Shown here one piece after another: positions 1 to 6,626 of a stretch of 7,226 nucleotides of DNA. The stretch is from NCBI GenBank assembly GCA_030609785.1, contig JAUWTC010000125.1, positions 1 to 7,226 of the forward strand. The letters run 5' to 3'. This DNA comes from Holophagae bacterium (GTDB lineage: Bacteria; Acidobacteriota; Thermoanaerobaculia; Thermoanaerobaculales; Sulfomarinibacteraceae). The first letter of the stretch is position 1, and every line of letters begins with the position of its first letter. The position numbers and the translations under genes were made by a program. The notes below the pieces were generated by a model. That model saw nothing but the letters and a program-made list of their open reading frames with translations, was not told the origin of the DNA and did not search any database.

Positions 1-228
1 ATTTACTACGCGATGCTCGGCGATTTTGAGCGACGATTTCCCTCAGGTCCTCCTGCGCTCTTGAAATGCAGCTCGTTGGAAATTACCGGTGAGGTCACAT
101 TTGGACGAAACATCGACCTCGAGGGATCTGTACGAATCAGCGCAGAGACCCCGTCAACATTGCCCGGCGACCGCCAATACAGCGGCGAGATCATTCTTGA
201 CGCGTCCAAAGGGTCCGCAAAAGAATAA
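1..228 (+). CDS. UTP-glucose-1-phosphate uridylyltransferase (UDPGP family), C-terminal end, 5' partial
   Basis: Only the last 75 residues are visible. The frame is open from base 1 and stops with TAA at 226-228, so the ATG at 13 is internal. The visible part has the pattern of the C-terminal left-handed beta-helix of eukaryote-type UDP-glucose pyrophosphorylases: an RFP-S-GPP-ALL segment, then SLEITGEVTFG and IDLEGSVRI, which correspond to the LTVSGDVTFGKNV and LKGTVII strands of animal and yeast enzymes. Enzymes of this family make UDP-glucose and diphosphate from UTP and glucose-1-phosphate in the cytoplasm, feeding glycan and polysaccharide synthesis. The nucleotide-binding catalytic domain lies outside the window, so activity cannot be judged. 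A related UDP-sugar or UDP-N-acetylhexosamine pyrophosphorylase is the main alternative. The gene converges on the PilZ gene, and no clear terminator is seen between them. Confidence 0.82.
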   Translation: MYYAMLGDFERRFPSGPPALLKCSSLEITGEVTFGRNIDLEGSVRISAETPSTLPGDRQYSGEIILDASKGSAKE

Positions 229-265
229 GTCCATGGAATTCGCGCCCAACTGTGCCTTAGATTTG

Positions 266-304
266 GCTCGGGCGATTGAGCGAAACCGTAGGTGTAGCCC
301 GAGC
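266..304. repeat. 8-bp inverted repeat in the convergent intergenic gap
   Basis: GCTCGGGC (266-273) is matched by GCCCGAGC (297-304) around a 23-nt loop. It overlaps an alternative short hairpin, TGTAGC-CCGA-GCTACA (294-309). No T-run follows on either strand, so it is not a canonical intrinsic terminator. It lies in the 177-nt gap between the ends of the uridylyltransferase and PilZ genes, where I see no other feature. It may help define the 3' ends of both transcripts, but this is only inferred from position. Confidence 0.3.
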
Positions 305-405
305 TACATTGAGGCTTTCGCGATCGAGGCCGAGTCAAAGATACGTGCAGGTGGAATGCGAAAACGCGGAGTTATTCTTTCGCGGACCCTAAGATACGGG
401 ACTCC

Positions 406-1116
406 TCAGTGGACCGGATCGTTTTTTTCTACGAGAATCCTCTCAAACTCCAACCACTCTGCGGATTCGACCTCAACGAACCGGGCCCCGAACCCCTCGA
501 CCTTCTCTCGCTCGGCGTCAGTCGTTCGTGTGACCTCAGCAATACCCTTGAGGCAACGGTCGGTTCCAGGAACCAGCAACTGAAAGGAAAATCGAGTTCC
601 GAGAGGATAATGCTGGAATCCCCGAAGCAACATCCCCGATTCGGACAGGTTCTCTGTCTGACAAAAGGCCTGACTTTTCCCGGCCGGCAGTGTCACTTCC
701 AGTTGAATCGGAAGCCGAATACTGACTCGCTGCGCCACGCCTTGAACCGCCTTGAGCGCTTCAAGAACCTCCAGCGCCGTGGCCGTGTTCGGCAAGACCC
801 GATTGACACCCCGTCCAACCAGTTTTTTAACGGCCCCAATGTCACCTTCCGGAGTCAGAATCACCAAGCCGGCTTGTCTGCACCGTGCGGCTTTGGCACG
901 AATCGAACTGAGCAGCACACCGAGGCCGACACCCGGCAGGGGAAGGTGAACAACTATGGCATCAAAGGCCTGAGACTCGACCAACGCGGGGACCTCTGGA
1001 TGCCACGGCTCCAGACGGACCTCAAAACCGGCAGCCCTGACGATGGACAGCATTTCATCGTCATGCTTAACGCTGGCGCCGGTCACCAAGATGTTCGTCG
1101 GTGGTCTCTCTGCCAT
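406..1116 (-). CDS. Pseudo-receiver/PilZ-domain protein, likely c-di-GMP responsive
   Basis: This 236-residue protein has two parts. Residues 7-122 have the alternating beta/alpha pattern of a response-regulator receiver (NILVTGA, FDAIVVHLPLPG, GLVILTPEGD, VNRVLPNTATALEVLEAL). The position that normally holds the phospho-acceptor Asp is His57, and the usual beta-5 Lys is absent, so it is probably not phosphorylated. Residues 127-230 form a PilZ domain with both c-di-GMP motifs intact: R130-VSI-R134 (RxxxR) and N156-L-S158-ES-G161 (NxSxxG), followed by the typical GFGARFVEV strand. PilZ proteins bind c-di-GMP and act on motility, exopolysaccharide or secretion machinery. There is no signal peptide or membrane segment, so it should be cytoplasmic. 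The start is well supported: GGAGG lies 7 nt upstream of the ATG. It is divergent from the tRNA genes and has no operon partner in the window. The output partner is unknown. Confidence 0.86.
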   Translation of the reverse strand: MAERPPTNILVTGASVKHDDEMLSIVRAAGFEVRLEPWHPEVPALVESQAFDAIVVHLPLPGVGLGVLLSSIRAKAARCRQAGLVILTPEGDIGAVKKLVGRGVNRVLPNTATALEVLEALKAVQGVAQRVSIRLPIQLEVTLPAGKSQAFCQTENLSESGMLLRGFQHYPLGTRFSFQLLVPGTDRCLKGIAEVTRTTDAEREKVEGFGARFVEVESAEWLEFERILVEKNDPVH

Positions 1117-1229
1117 ATCGGTGCCTCCGATCGCCCCGGTTTCGATTCAAGCGCGAACTCTCGATTAAGAATACGCCCTCATGCCTGTACCAACCAGGGT
1201 TTTCATGTCAAAGGCTCGTCAATGATGTA

Positions 1230-1258
1230 TTGACATCCCTTCGTGCGGCTGTTAGATT
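1230..1258 (+). promoter_or_regulatory. Sigma70-type promoter of the tRNA-Gly gene
   Basis: A perfect -35 box TTGACA (1230-1235) and a -10 box TAGATT (1253-1258) are separated by exactly 17 nt. Transcription should start near 1265, about 27 nt before the mature tRNA 5' end. A strong constitutive promoter fits a stable RNA gene. Confidence 0.85.
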
Positions 1259-1291
1259 ATCGCTCCCTCGGCGCTGACGGGGGCTGTTTGA

Positions 1292-1366
<75 letters not shown>

Positions 1367-1375
1367 GCAATATCC

Positions 1376-1404
1376 GCCCGACTCTCCTGAGTCGGGCTTT
1401 TTTT
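1376..1404 (+). terminator. Intrinsic terminator after tRNA-Gly
   Basis: A perfect 9-bp stem, GCCCGACTC (1376-1384) with GAGTCGGGC (1389-1397), has a TCCT loop and is followed directly by seven Ts (1398-1404). It begins 10 nt after the tRNA CCA end. There is no A-run on the left flank, so it works for the + strand only. Confidence 0.93.
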
Positions 1405-1560
1405 GACTAACCCGGCGGAGCCGGAGCCAAGAGGAAACGGTGCGCCTTAACCCCACGGTGTGCGATCACCGACAAACCCTCCAACTGCCAAGATTTGTAC
1501 AACGTCGGCTTGGTTTCTGCCTCGAATAATCGCTTTCCTGGAGCGAGAGTTGCCAAAGCC

Positions 1561-1589
1561 TTGACGCTCTTTCGATCCTGGCCTAGACT
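1561..1589 (+). promoter_or_regulatory. Sigma70-type promoter of the tRNA-Cys gene
   Basis: The -35 box TTGACG (1561-1566) and -10 box TAGACT (1584-1589) are 17 nt apart, the same design as the tRNA-Gly promoter. The -10 box ends only 9 nt before the mature tRNA 5' end at 1599, so the 5' leader should be very short. The 150-odd nt between the first terminator and this promoter hold nothing else that I recognise. Confidence 0.8.
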
Positions 1590-1598
1590 CATCAATCG

Positions 1599-1673
1599 GG
1601 CGACGTGGCCAAGTGGTAAGGCAGGGGCCTGCAAAGCCCTCATCCGCCGGTTCGAATCCGGCCGTCGCCTCCA
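1599..1673 (+). tRNA. tRNA-Cys (anticodon GCA)
   Basis: A complete 75-nt cloverleaf with encoded CCA. The acceptor stem GGCGACG (1599-1605) pairs with CGTCGCC (1663-1669), then discriminator T and CCA (1671-1673). The D arm has a 3-bp GCC/GGC stem. The anticodon stem GGGGC/GCCCT encloses CTGCAAA with anticodon GCA, which reads UGC and UGU. The T stem GCCGG/CCGGC closes TTCGAAT. A 3-bp D stem and a U discriminator are typical of bacterial tRNA-Cys; U73 is a known identity element for cysteinyl-tRNA synthetase. Confidence 0.97.
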
Positions 1674-1682
1674 GACATAAAT

Positions 1683-1713
1683 AAAAACCGCCGACTCTCG
1701 TCGGCGGTATTTT
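1683..1713. terminator. Bidirectional intrinsic terminator between tRNA-Cys (+) and the S1-domain gene (-)
   Basis: A 9-bp perfect stem, ACCGCCGAC (1687-1695) with GTCGGCGGT (1700-1708), has a TCTC loop. The right flank is ATTTT, giving a T-run for the + strand. The left flank is five As (1683-1687), giving a U-run for the - strand. It starts about 10 nt after tRNA-Cys and lies about 25 nt past the stop codon of the convergent S1-domain gene, so one hairpin serves both. Confidence 0.92.
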
Positions 1714-1733
1714 GTATGAGTTGATTTTTGGGA

Positions 1734-3464
1734 TCAATCGTCAGTTTTCTTGGCGGCGGTCTTCTTCGGAGCCGATTTTTTGACAGTCGTCTTCTTGGTA
1801 GCCGTCTTCTTCTCACTCGAAGCCGCAGACTTCTTCGCAACCGCCTTCTTCGCCGGTTCCTTCTTTGCCGCGGTCTTTTTTGCCGGCGCCTTCTTCGCGA
1901 CCGTCTTTTTTGCCGGCGCCTTCTTTACGGGCGCCTTCTTTACGGGCGCCTTCTTTGCGGGCGCCTTCTTTGCCGGCGCCTTCTTTGCCGGCGCCTTCTT
2001 TGTAGGTGCCTTCTTGGCCGGTGCCTTTTTCTCAGCGACTTTCTTAGCCGGAGCTTTCTTGGGTTTCTCGAGGGCACTCATCAACTGGGCAGCAAATCCG
2101 CTGACCGCCGGACCGGAATCCGAACCGGTATTCATGTGAGAAATATATTCGCTACGTTCCTCTTCTCTCTTCTGGGCCTTGATAGAGAGACTGATCCGCT
2201 GGCGATTGCCATCGACCGACATGATCTTGGTCACGATCTTTTGTCCCGGAGAAAAGGCCTCGCGAGGGTCCGCGCCACGCTCCAGGCCAGATTCGGACAT
2301 GGGGATCAACGCGCTGACTCCAGGCTCAAGCTCGACGAATACTCCAAAATCTGCCCCATGCTCAACGGTTCCCTCGACCGTCTGCCCTTCCTGGTACCGC
2401 ATCTCGATCCGCTCCCACGGATCACGGTCCGGCAATCGCCGAAGGGTCAGCCCGATGCGATGAGCACCTTGATCAATCTCCTTGATCCAGCCGTTGATCG
2501 TTTGTCCTTCCTGGAATTCCTCGGACTTCAGATCCTGTCCCGGAGGCAGTTGGCTGACATGAAGGAGACCGTCCAAACCCGGAGCGAGCTGAACGAATAC
2601 ACCAAACGGCGCCTGCCGTACAACGGTTCCTTCAAACGCGCCCCCTGCCGGAAATTGTTCGACAACGGCATCCCACGGATCCGCCTGTGTCTGCTTGATG
2701 CTCAACGAGATCCGATTCTTCTCCCGGTCCAGACTCAGCACCTTGACGGTCACCTTTTCGCCGATCGCCAGTACATCCGCGGGCTTCCCAACCCGCTGGT
2801 GACTGATCTCGGTGACGTGAACCAGGCCGTCGACCCCGCCGAGGTCGACGAAGGCGCCGAAATCCGGAAGGGATCGTACGGTCCCCTCAACCACGGCGCC
2901 CTCTTCCAGTTTGTCCCATGCTTGGCCACGCAGTTCATCGCGTTGAGCCCTCAACAGGGCGGCTCGGGACACCACCAGATTGCCGCCATCGGCTTCATAT
3001 TCCAAGACCTTGAATTGATAGGTTTGCCCCAGGTGGACATCGAGGTCGTCGCTGCGCGAATCGTCCATCTGCGACATCGGACAGAAAGCGCGAATTCCGG
3101 CGATAATGACGTCGAAGCCACCCTTCCGCCGGCCCCCGACCTTGCCCTCGACGGGCTCACCCGTGGTGGCGGCGTCTATCAAGACATCCTTGAGCTTCTG
3201 CTCGACTGCCAACCGATGCGACACCTCGATCTGCTGACCGATCGCCGTGACGACGACTTCGACGGGATCACCCGTCCCGGGTTGCTCCAGTTCCTCACGA
3301 GCCAGAACCGCTTCGGCTTTACCACCGACATCGACCAGCACAATGTCACCGTGGATCTCGACAATCGTGCCCAGCACGACATCTCCCACGCTGACACTTC
3401 CTGCACCGACTCCCTCCTGGAGAGCCGCTTCGAATTCACTGATTTCAGGGGATTTTTCGCTCAT
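1734..3464 (-). CDS. Ribosomal protein S1-like RNA-binding protein with five S1 domains and a Lys/Ala/Pro-rich tail
   Basis: The 576-residue product has five tandem S1 (OB-fold) domains at about 25-86, 102-171, 189-258, 275-343 and 360-429. Domain 2 carries the KGGFDV...[12 protein letters not shown] pattern of ribosomal S1 domain 2. Domain 3 ([21 protein letters not shown], ending ISLSIKQ...DPW) closely follows S1 domain 3, so it is an rpsA-type protein expected to bind mRNA, probably at the 30S subunit. E. coli S1 has six domains; here the sixth is replaced by residues 467-576, built on a KKAPA pentapeptide resembling histone H1 tails. Such a tail should bind RNA or DNA unspecifically. ATG 3464 is chosen because GAGG lies 6 nt upstream; upstream in-frame Met codons lack this and would add unrelated residues. 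It ends at the bidirectional terminator. I see no convincing promoter. A separate six-domain rpsA could exist elsewhere in the genome. Confidence 0.88.
   Translation of the reverse strand: MSEKSPEISEFEAALQEGVGAGSVSVGDVVLGTIVEIHGDIVLVDVGGKAEAVLAREELEQPGTGDPVEVVVTAIGQQIEVSHRLAVEQKLKDVLIDAATTGEPVEGKVGGRRKGGFDVIIAGIRAFCPMSQMDDSRSDDLDVHLGQTYQFKVLEYEADGGNLVVSRAALLRAQRDELRGQAWDKLEEGAVVEGTVRSLPDFGAFVDLGGVDGLVHVTEISHQRVGKPADVLAIGEKVTVKVLSLDREKNRISLSIKQTQADPWDAVVEQFPAGGAFEGTVVRQAPFGVFVQLAPGLDGLLHVSQLPPGQDLKSEEFQEGQTINGWIKEIDQGAHRIGLTLRRLPDRDPWERIEMRYQEGQTVEGTVEHGADFGVFVELEPGVSALIPMSESGLERGADPREAFSPGQKIVTKIMSVDGNRQRISLSIKAQKREEERSEYISHMNTGSDSGPAVSGFAAQLMSALEKPKKAPAKKVAEKKAPAKKAPTKKAPAKKAPAKKAPAKKAPVKKAPVKKAPAKKTVAKKAPAKKTAAKKEPAKKAVAKKSAASSEKKTATKKTTVKKSAPKKTAAKKTDD
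1912..2031 (-). repeat. Eight tandem 15-bp units encoding the KKAPA tail repeat
   Basis: On the + strand, units follow GCCGGCGCCTTCTTT with small changes: 1912, 1927, 1942, 1957, 1972, 1987, 2002 and 2017. Units 1, 5 and 6 are identical, and units 2 and 3 are identical to each other. More degenerate copies continue on both sides through the lysine-rich tail (about 1737-2066). The high DNA identity, not only protein similarity, suggests recent duplication by slippage. Because the unit is 15 bp, copy changes stay in frame. Confidence 0.9.
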
Positions 3465-3486
3465 AACAAGCCTCGATGTTTGAAGT

Positions 3487-3513
3487 CCGGCAACCCGACG
3501 GTTACCGGGTCGG
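3487..3513 (-). promoter_or_regulatory. Dyad in the 5' leader of the S1-domain gene
   Basis: CCGAC (3495-3499) pairs with GTCGG (3509-3513). An overlapping alternative, ACCCG (3493-3497) with CGGGT (3506-3510), excludes the first. Both lie about 23-50 nt upstream of the ATG and just before the Shine-Dalgarno sequence. E. coli S1 represses its own mRNA through leader structure, so an autoregulatory site is conceivable here, but the stems are short and this is only inference. Confidence 0.25.
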
Positions 3514-3678
3514 AAGGATAACATAGACGGCTCAGTGCGAGGTGGTCTTACCCCAACAACGAGCACGCCACAGTTCGTTCCAGTGCTTGGTCCGGTTTCT
3601 GTCCTGAATTTTCGAAGTTGTTGGCCTGGTACTAACTACTATCCCTGCGCGAAGCGCAAATAGCGAGAGGAGCATGGG

Positions 3679-3733
3679 CCGTATCGGCCACCTACCCCAC
3701 CCGATCGTCATTCCCCAAAAATGGCCGATACGG
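3679..3733. repeat. 12-bp perfect inverted repeat just downstream of pyrC
   Basis: CCGTATCGGCCA (3679-3690) and TGGCCGATACGG (3722-3733) are exact complements around a 31-nt loop. Read on the pyrC strand, the structure starts 9 nt after the pyrC stop codon. No T-run follows the second arm; the only T-run (TTTTT) is in the loop, right after the first arm. It is therefore not a textbook terminator. It could stabilise the 3' end of the pyr mRNA, or be a DNA-binding dyad. The rest of the gap to the S1-domain gene (3465-3678) holds only a small GCGC hairpin (3646-3658) and the leader dyad listed separately. Confidence 0.6.
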
Positions 3734-3742
3734 AACAGGCTT

Positions 3743-5029
3743 CTATCGCTGCCACACCACCCGGCCACCGACGATGGTCGCCGCGGGGCCTCCCTGCAGC
3801 GTGACACCCCCGAACGGGGTGTTGCGGCCCTTGGAGACGAACGAGGCGGGATCGACCGTAACGGTCCTTTCTGGATCCAGCACGGTCAAATCGCCCGGCG
3901 AGCCCTCGGCGAGGCTCCCTCCGGGCACGTCAACGATCCTCGCGGGAGTCGCAGACATCAACCGGACCAGGGCCGAAATATCGATGACCCCCGGCCGCAC
4001 CAGTCGGTCGAGAGCCAGAGAGACCGCCGTCTCCAGAGCACTGATACCGAACGGCGCATCCGCGAAATCCATCTCCTTTTCATCCCGGTGGTGAGGTGCA
4101 TGGTCGGAGACAATTGCGTCGATCGTCCCGTCCGCAATACCCTCGATGATGGCCTGCCGATCGTTGTCGGTTCTCAAGGGTGGGTTCATCTTCCACTGTG
4201 GGTCGTAGTTCGACGCGGCGACATCCTCGTCGGTCAGCGAAAAATGGTGGGCCGAGACCTCACAGGTGACCCTGGAACCACGCGCCTTTGCGGCCCTGAT
4301 CGCTGCGACCGAGCCCGCGGTACTCAGGTGCCCCAGATGGAGTCGCCCCCCCGTGAACTCCGCCAGCAGGATATCCCTGGCGACGACCGACTCTTCAGCC
4401 GCCGCGGGCATACCCCGCAGACCGATCCGGGTCGACACTCGACCCTCGTGCATGGCGCCCCGATCGCTGAGCAACTCGTCCTGGGGATGCACGATCATCG
4501 GCACGTCGAAACTTCTGCAATATTCGAGGGCCCGGCGCATCAGCAACGAATTGGCCACCGGGTTGGGCGAATCCGAAATCGCGACCGCCCCAGCCTCGAC
4601 CATCTCCCCTATCTCGGCCAGTTCTTCACCCCGACAACCCTTGGACAGCGCACCTATAGGGTAGACCTTGACCGCGCCGGCGCGATCGGCCTTCTCCATG
4701 ATGTACCTCGTCACGGCGGGTTCGTCGTTGACGGGGTTGGTGTTGGCCATGCAGCACACTGCAGTGAATCCGCCGGCCGCAGCGGCCAGGCACCCCGTTT
4801 CGATCGTTTCCTTGTGTTCGTACCCCGGCTCCCTGAGATGGGAGTGGAGATCGATAAACCCCGGGGCGACGATCAAACCTTCAGCGTCAAGCTCGGGGGC
4901 GTCGGCGCCCCGTTCGAGATTCCTCCCGAGCTTGGCGATGCGTCCGTCCTCAATCAAGATGTCCAGCGACTCGTCAATCCCCTGAACGGGGTCGATCACT
5001 CTTCCGTTACGAACCAGCAGCCGACTCAC
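3743..5029 (-). CDS. pyrC: Dihydroorotase (type I, active form)
   Basis: PyrC reversibly cyclises N-carbamoyl-L-aspartate to dihydroorotate, the third step of pyrimidine synthesis, in the cytoplasm. The 428-residue protein is a full-length amidohydrolase of the class I type found in Aquifex and Bacillus. All metal and catalytic positions are present: D60-L-H62-S-H64-LREPG, D153 in ISDSP, H181 in VHPQDE, H234 in HLGHLS, the SAHH motif at 259-262, NPPLR at 282-286 and D309 in SDHAPHH. These positions lie close to those of Aquifex PyrC, so this is not the inactive PyrC' paralogue that pairs with some ATCases. The start is GTG at 5029, supported by AGGAGG 5 nt upstream, and it overlaps the end of pyrB by 23 nt. 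It probably works in a noncovalent complex with PyrB, as known for Aquifex. It is the last visible gene of the pyr operon. Confidence 0.95.
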   Translation of the reverse strand: MSRLLVRNGRVIDPVQGIDESLDILIEDGRIAKLGRNLERGADAPELDAEGLIVAPGFIDLHSHLREPGYEHKETIETGCLAAAAGGFTAVCCMANTNPVNDEPAVTRYIMEKADRAGAVKVYPIGALSKGCRGEELAEIGEMVEAGAVAISDSPNPVANSLLMRRALEYCRSFDVPMIVHPQDELLSDRGAMHEGRVSTRIGLRGMPAAAEESVVARDILLAEFTGGRLHLGHLSTAGSVAAIRAAKARGSRVTCEVSAHHFSLTDEDVAASNYDPQWKMNPPLRTDNDRQAIIEGIADGTIDAIVSDHAPHHRDEKEMDFADAPFGISALETAVSLALDRLVRPGVIDISALVRLMSATPARIVDVPGGSLAEGSPGDLTVLDPERTVTVDPASFVSKGRNTPFGGVTLQGGPAATIVGGRVVWQR

Positions 5030-5966
5030 TTCGTCCTCCTGCCAACAAATACAGTATGGCCATTCGGATGGCCACGCCGTTCGTTACCTGTTCAAGAATG
5101 ACCGACTGATCACCGTCGGCCACTTCCGAGTCGATTTCCACGCCGCGGTTCATCGGCCCGGGGTGCATGACCAGGGCCCCCTCTTTGGCCAGGCGAAGCC
5201 GCTCCGGCGTCAGAGCAAAGAAATCGTAATACTCCCGCATTGACGGGAAGTTCAGTTTCTTTTGCCGTTCCATTTGAATGCGAAGCATCATGACGGCATC
5301 GGCCCCCTCGAGTGCCGGCTCGAGCCGAAGATAGGACTCCGCTTTCAATTCATCCACCTGAACCGGAAGCAGCGAGGCCGGCGCCGCAAATCTGACTTTT
5401 GCACCCATCTTCGACAGAAGCAGGGCGTTGGACCGAGCGACTCTCGAGTGCCGGATATCACCGGCGATGACAACCGTCAGACCATCCAACGAACCGAAGT
5501 GCCGGCGGATGGTGAATGCGTCCAACAGGGCTTGGGTCGGGTGTTCGTTACTCCCATCGCCGGCGTTGATCACCGAGGCGGTGACGACATTTGCCAATCG
5601 GTGCGGCGCCCCGGTATTGGGGTGCCGAATCACGATAAAATCCGGCGCCATCGCCATCAGATTCCTGGCCGTGTCAAAAAGGGTCTCACCCTTGGTCACC
5701 GAAGACGTCGACGACGAAAAATTCAACGTATCCGCCGAAAGCCTCTTTTCCGCGACCTCGAACGAGAATCGCGTCCTGGTCGAGGGTTCCATGAAGAGGT
5801 TGACTACCGTCATGCCGCGAAGGGTCGGCACCTTCTTGATCGGGCGCCGTGCCACCTCCAACAACTGTTCAGCGGTATCCAATAGCAGCTGGATCTCCCC
5901 GGCCTCAAGACCGGCAATTCCCACCAGATCCTTGCTCGCCAGTACCGTTGCCGGCTCAATCCCCAT
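5007..5966 (-). CDS. pyrB: Aspartate carbamoyltransferase, catalytic chain
   Basis: PyrB joins carbamoyl phosphate and L-aspartate to give N-carbamoyl-L-aspartate, the committed step of pyrimidine synthesis. The 319-residue protein has the usual length and motifs: S62-TRTR in [11 protein letters not shown] (carbamoyl phosphate binding), K92 in SVTKGETL, H142-PTQ in [13 protein letters not shown], the [12 protein letters not shown] segment, R229 in MMLRIQ, and [11 protein letters not shown] (268-278). The start is ATG 5966, with GGAGG 6 nt upstream; this gives a normal N terminus, whereas longer readings add residues unlike the family. The start overlaps the end of pyrR by 11 nt, which suggests translational coupling. 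No regulatory chain gene (pyrI) is adjacent, so enzyme-level control by CTP/ATP is not evident and control probably falls to PyrR and the leader. Confidence 0.96.
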   Translation of the reverse strand: MGIEPATVLASKDLVGIAGLEAGEIQLLLDTAEQLLEVARRPIKKVPTLRGMTVVNLFMEPSTRTRFSFEVAEKRLSADTLNFSSSTSSVTKGETLFDTARNLMAMAPDFIVIRHPNTGAPHRLANVVTASVINAGDGSNEHPTQALLDAFTIRRHFGSLDGLTVVIAGDIRHSRVARSNALLLSKMGAKVRFAAPASLLPVQVDELKAESYLRLEPALEGADAVMMLRIQMERQKKLNFPSMREYYDFFALTPERLRLAKEGALVMHPGPMNRGVEIDSEVADGDQSVILEQVTNGVAIRMAILYLLAGGRSESAAGS

Positions 5967-6531
5967 CGGCCACCTCCGTACCGGCCCAAACGCCGTCTTC
6001 GCCGTCGAATTCGAGCAAGCGGACCTGGACATCCTCCTGCCGAGAAGTCCGGACCACTTTCCCGACCACATCCGCCGCAACCGGCAACTCCCGATGACCC
6101 CTGTCGATCAACACCGCCAAACGCACCGCTTTGGGACGCCCGTAGTCCACCAGGGCATCCAGCGCCGCACGAATCGTTCGACCGGTATAAAGCACGTCGT
6201 CCACCAGGTAGACCACCAGCTCATCCAGGTCGAACGGCAATTCCGTACGTTTCAACACCGGTTGGGAATGGGCCGGACGCCAGGGACCGACATCGTCCCT
6301 GTAGAGAGAGATATCGATCCGACCCAGGGGAATCTTCTTCCCGGTAACGGCCTCGAGAATCTCAGCCAGCCGCTGGGCCAAGGGAACCCCCCGGCTGTGA
6401 ATACCGACCAGCACGATGCCATCCCCGTCGTTTTCGAGAATTTCAGCGGCCATGCGAGCCAGCGTCCGTCCGATGCCTTCCCGATCCAGGACCCGAACCA
6501 GGCTGCTTTTTTCACCGCTTCTTTCAGTCAT
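5956..6531 (-). CDS. pyrR: Bifunctional pyr operon regulator / uracil phosphoribosyltransferase
   Basis: PyrR is a PRTase-fold protein that binds pyr mRNA leaders in a UMP/UTP-dependent way and has weak uracil phosphoribosyltransferase activity. The 191-residue reading shows the 13-residue PRPP-binding motif as [18 protein letters not shown], the early [14 protein letters not shown] loop, [13 protein letters not shown] and the C-terminal [18 protein letters not shown] segment, all characteristic of PyrR and not of Upp. ATG 6531 is chosen because GAGGAG lies 9 nt upstream; an in-frame TTG at 6564 would start inside the T-run of the upstream terminator. It is the first gene of the operon and overlaps pyrB by 11 nt. 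The leader upstream carries an intrinsic terminator, so PyrR probably controls its own operon. I do not see a clear canonical PyrR-binding loop. Confidence 0.94.
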   Translation of the reverse strand: MTERSGEKSSLVRVLDREGIGRTLARMAAEILENDGDGIVLVGIHSRGVPLAQRLAEILEAVTGKKIPLGRIDISLYRDDVGPWRPAHSQPVLKRTELPFDLDELVVYLVDDVLYTGRTIRAALDALVDYGRPKAVRLAVLIDRGHRELPVAADVVGKVVRTSRQEDVQVRLLEFDGEDGVWAGTEVADGD

Positions 6532-6562
6532 CACGGCGTTCTCCTCAAGGCTGAAACTGAAC

Positions 6563-6588
6563 AAAAAAAAACTCCCCTCAGGGAAGTT
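6563..6588 (-). terminator. Intrinsic terminator in the pyr leader (attenuator)
   Basis: Read on the - strand, AACTTCCC (6588-6581) pairs with GGGGAGTT (6577-6570) around a 3-nt TGA loop, with one G-T wobble. It runs into a tract of nine Ts (6571-6563), the first two of which close the stem. It sits 31 nt before the pyrR start codon. The next gene upstream is divergent, so this cannot be the terminator of an upstream transcript. An attenuator controlling readthrough into pyrRBC is the natural reading. A competing pairing is possible between TCAGG (6610-6606) and CCTGA at the loop (6582-6578). Confidence 0.85.
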
Positions 6589-6619
6589 ACGATCGTCCGT
6601 TTCGGCCTGACCTCATCAT
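6587..6619 (-). CDS. Possible leader peptide of the pyr operon, 10 codons
   Basis: A short frame ATG-ATG-AGG-TCA-GGC-CGA-AAC-GGA-CGA-TCG-TAA encodes MMRSGRNGRS. Its first ATG falls 7 nt after the predicted -10 box, so the mRNA may be leaderless with respect to this ORF; there is no room for a Shine-Dalgarno sequence. Its TAA (6589-6587) overlaps the first arm of the attenuator stem by two bases. A ribosome stopped or terminating here would cover that arm and favour readthrough. Three of ten codons are Arg (AGG, CGA, CGA). This is a candidate only: a 10-codon frame can arise by chance, and no homologue is known to me. Confidence 0.4.
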   Translation of the reverse strand: MMRSGRNGRS

Positions 6620-6626
6620 CGGAAGA

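Noticed and set aside
409..1233. Long + strand frame opposite the PilZ gene, running into the tRNA-Gly promoter
   Set aside because: No known motif, and it would overlap the tRNA-Gly -35 region; the - strand frame has intact PilZ motifs and a good ribosome-binding site.
1728..3521. A 597-codon open frame on the + strand, opposite the S1-domain gene
   Set aside because: It is Arg/Leu-rich with no recognisable domain, mirrors the Lys-rich tail repeats and depends on the codon bias of the real gene. The - strand frame has five clear S1 domains and a Shine-Dalgarno sequence.
3465..3566. In-frame upstream start giving 34 more residues on the S1-domain protein
   Set aside because: The added residues are unlike any S1 N terminus, and the ATG at 3464 has GAGG at the right spacing.
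3674..5101. A 475-codon open frame on the + strand, opposite pyrC
   Set aside because: It has no domain and is an antisense shadow of pyrC, whose catalytic motifs are all present on the other strand.
5967..6080. In-frame upstream start giving 38 more residues on PyrB
   Set aside because: It would lie inside pyrR, gives an atypical N terminus and ignores the GGAGG placed 6 nt before ATG 5966.
6532..6564. TTG start at 6564 extending PyrR by 11 residues
   Set aside because: It lies in the T-run of the attenuator and lacks a ribosome-binding site, while ATG 6531 has GAGGAG 9 nt upstream and fits the family length.
6590..6624. Hammerhead-ribozyme-like core (ATGATGAG ... CGAAAC) in the pyr leader
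   Set aside because: The essential C3 of the CUGAUGA core is A here, stem II has only about three pairs, and the flanking bases cannot form stem I. The likeness is superficial.
6608..6624. Partial match to a PyrR-binding loop (TCC ... GAGG) in the pyr leader
   Set aside because: The spacing is about three nt too long, the supporting stem is missing and part of it would lie upstream of the predicted start site.
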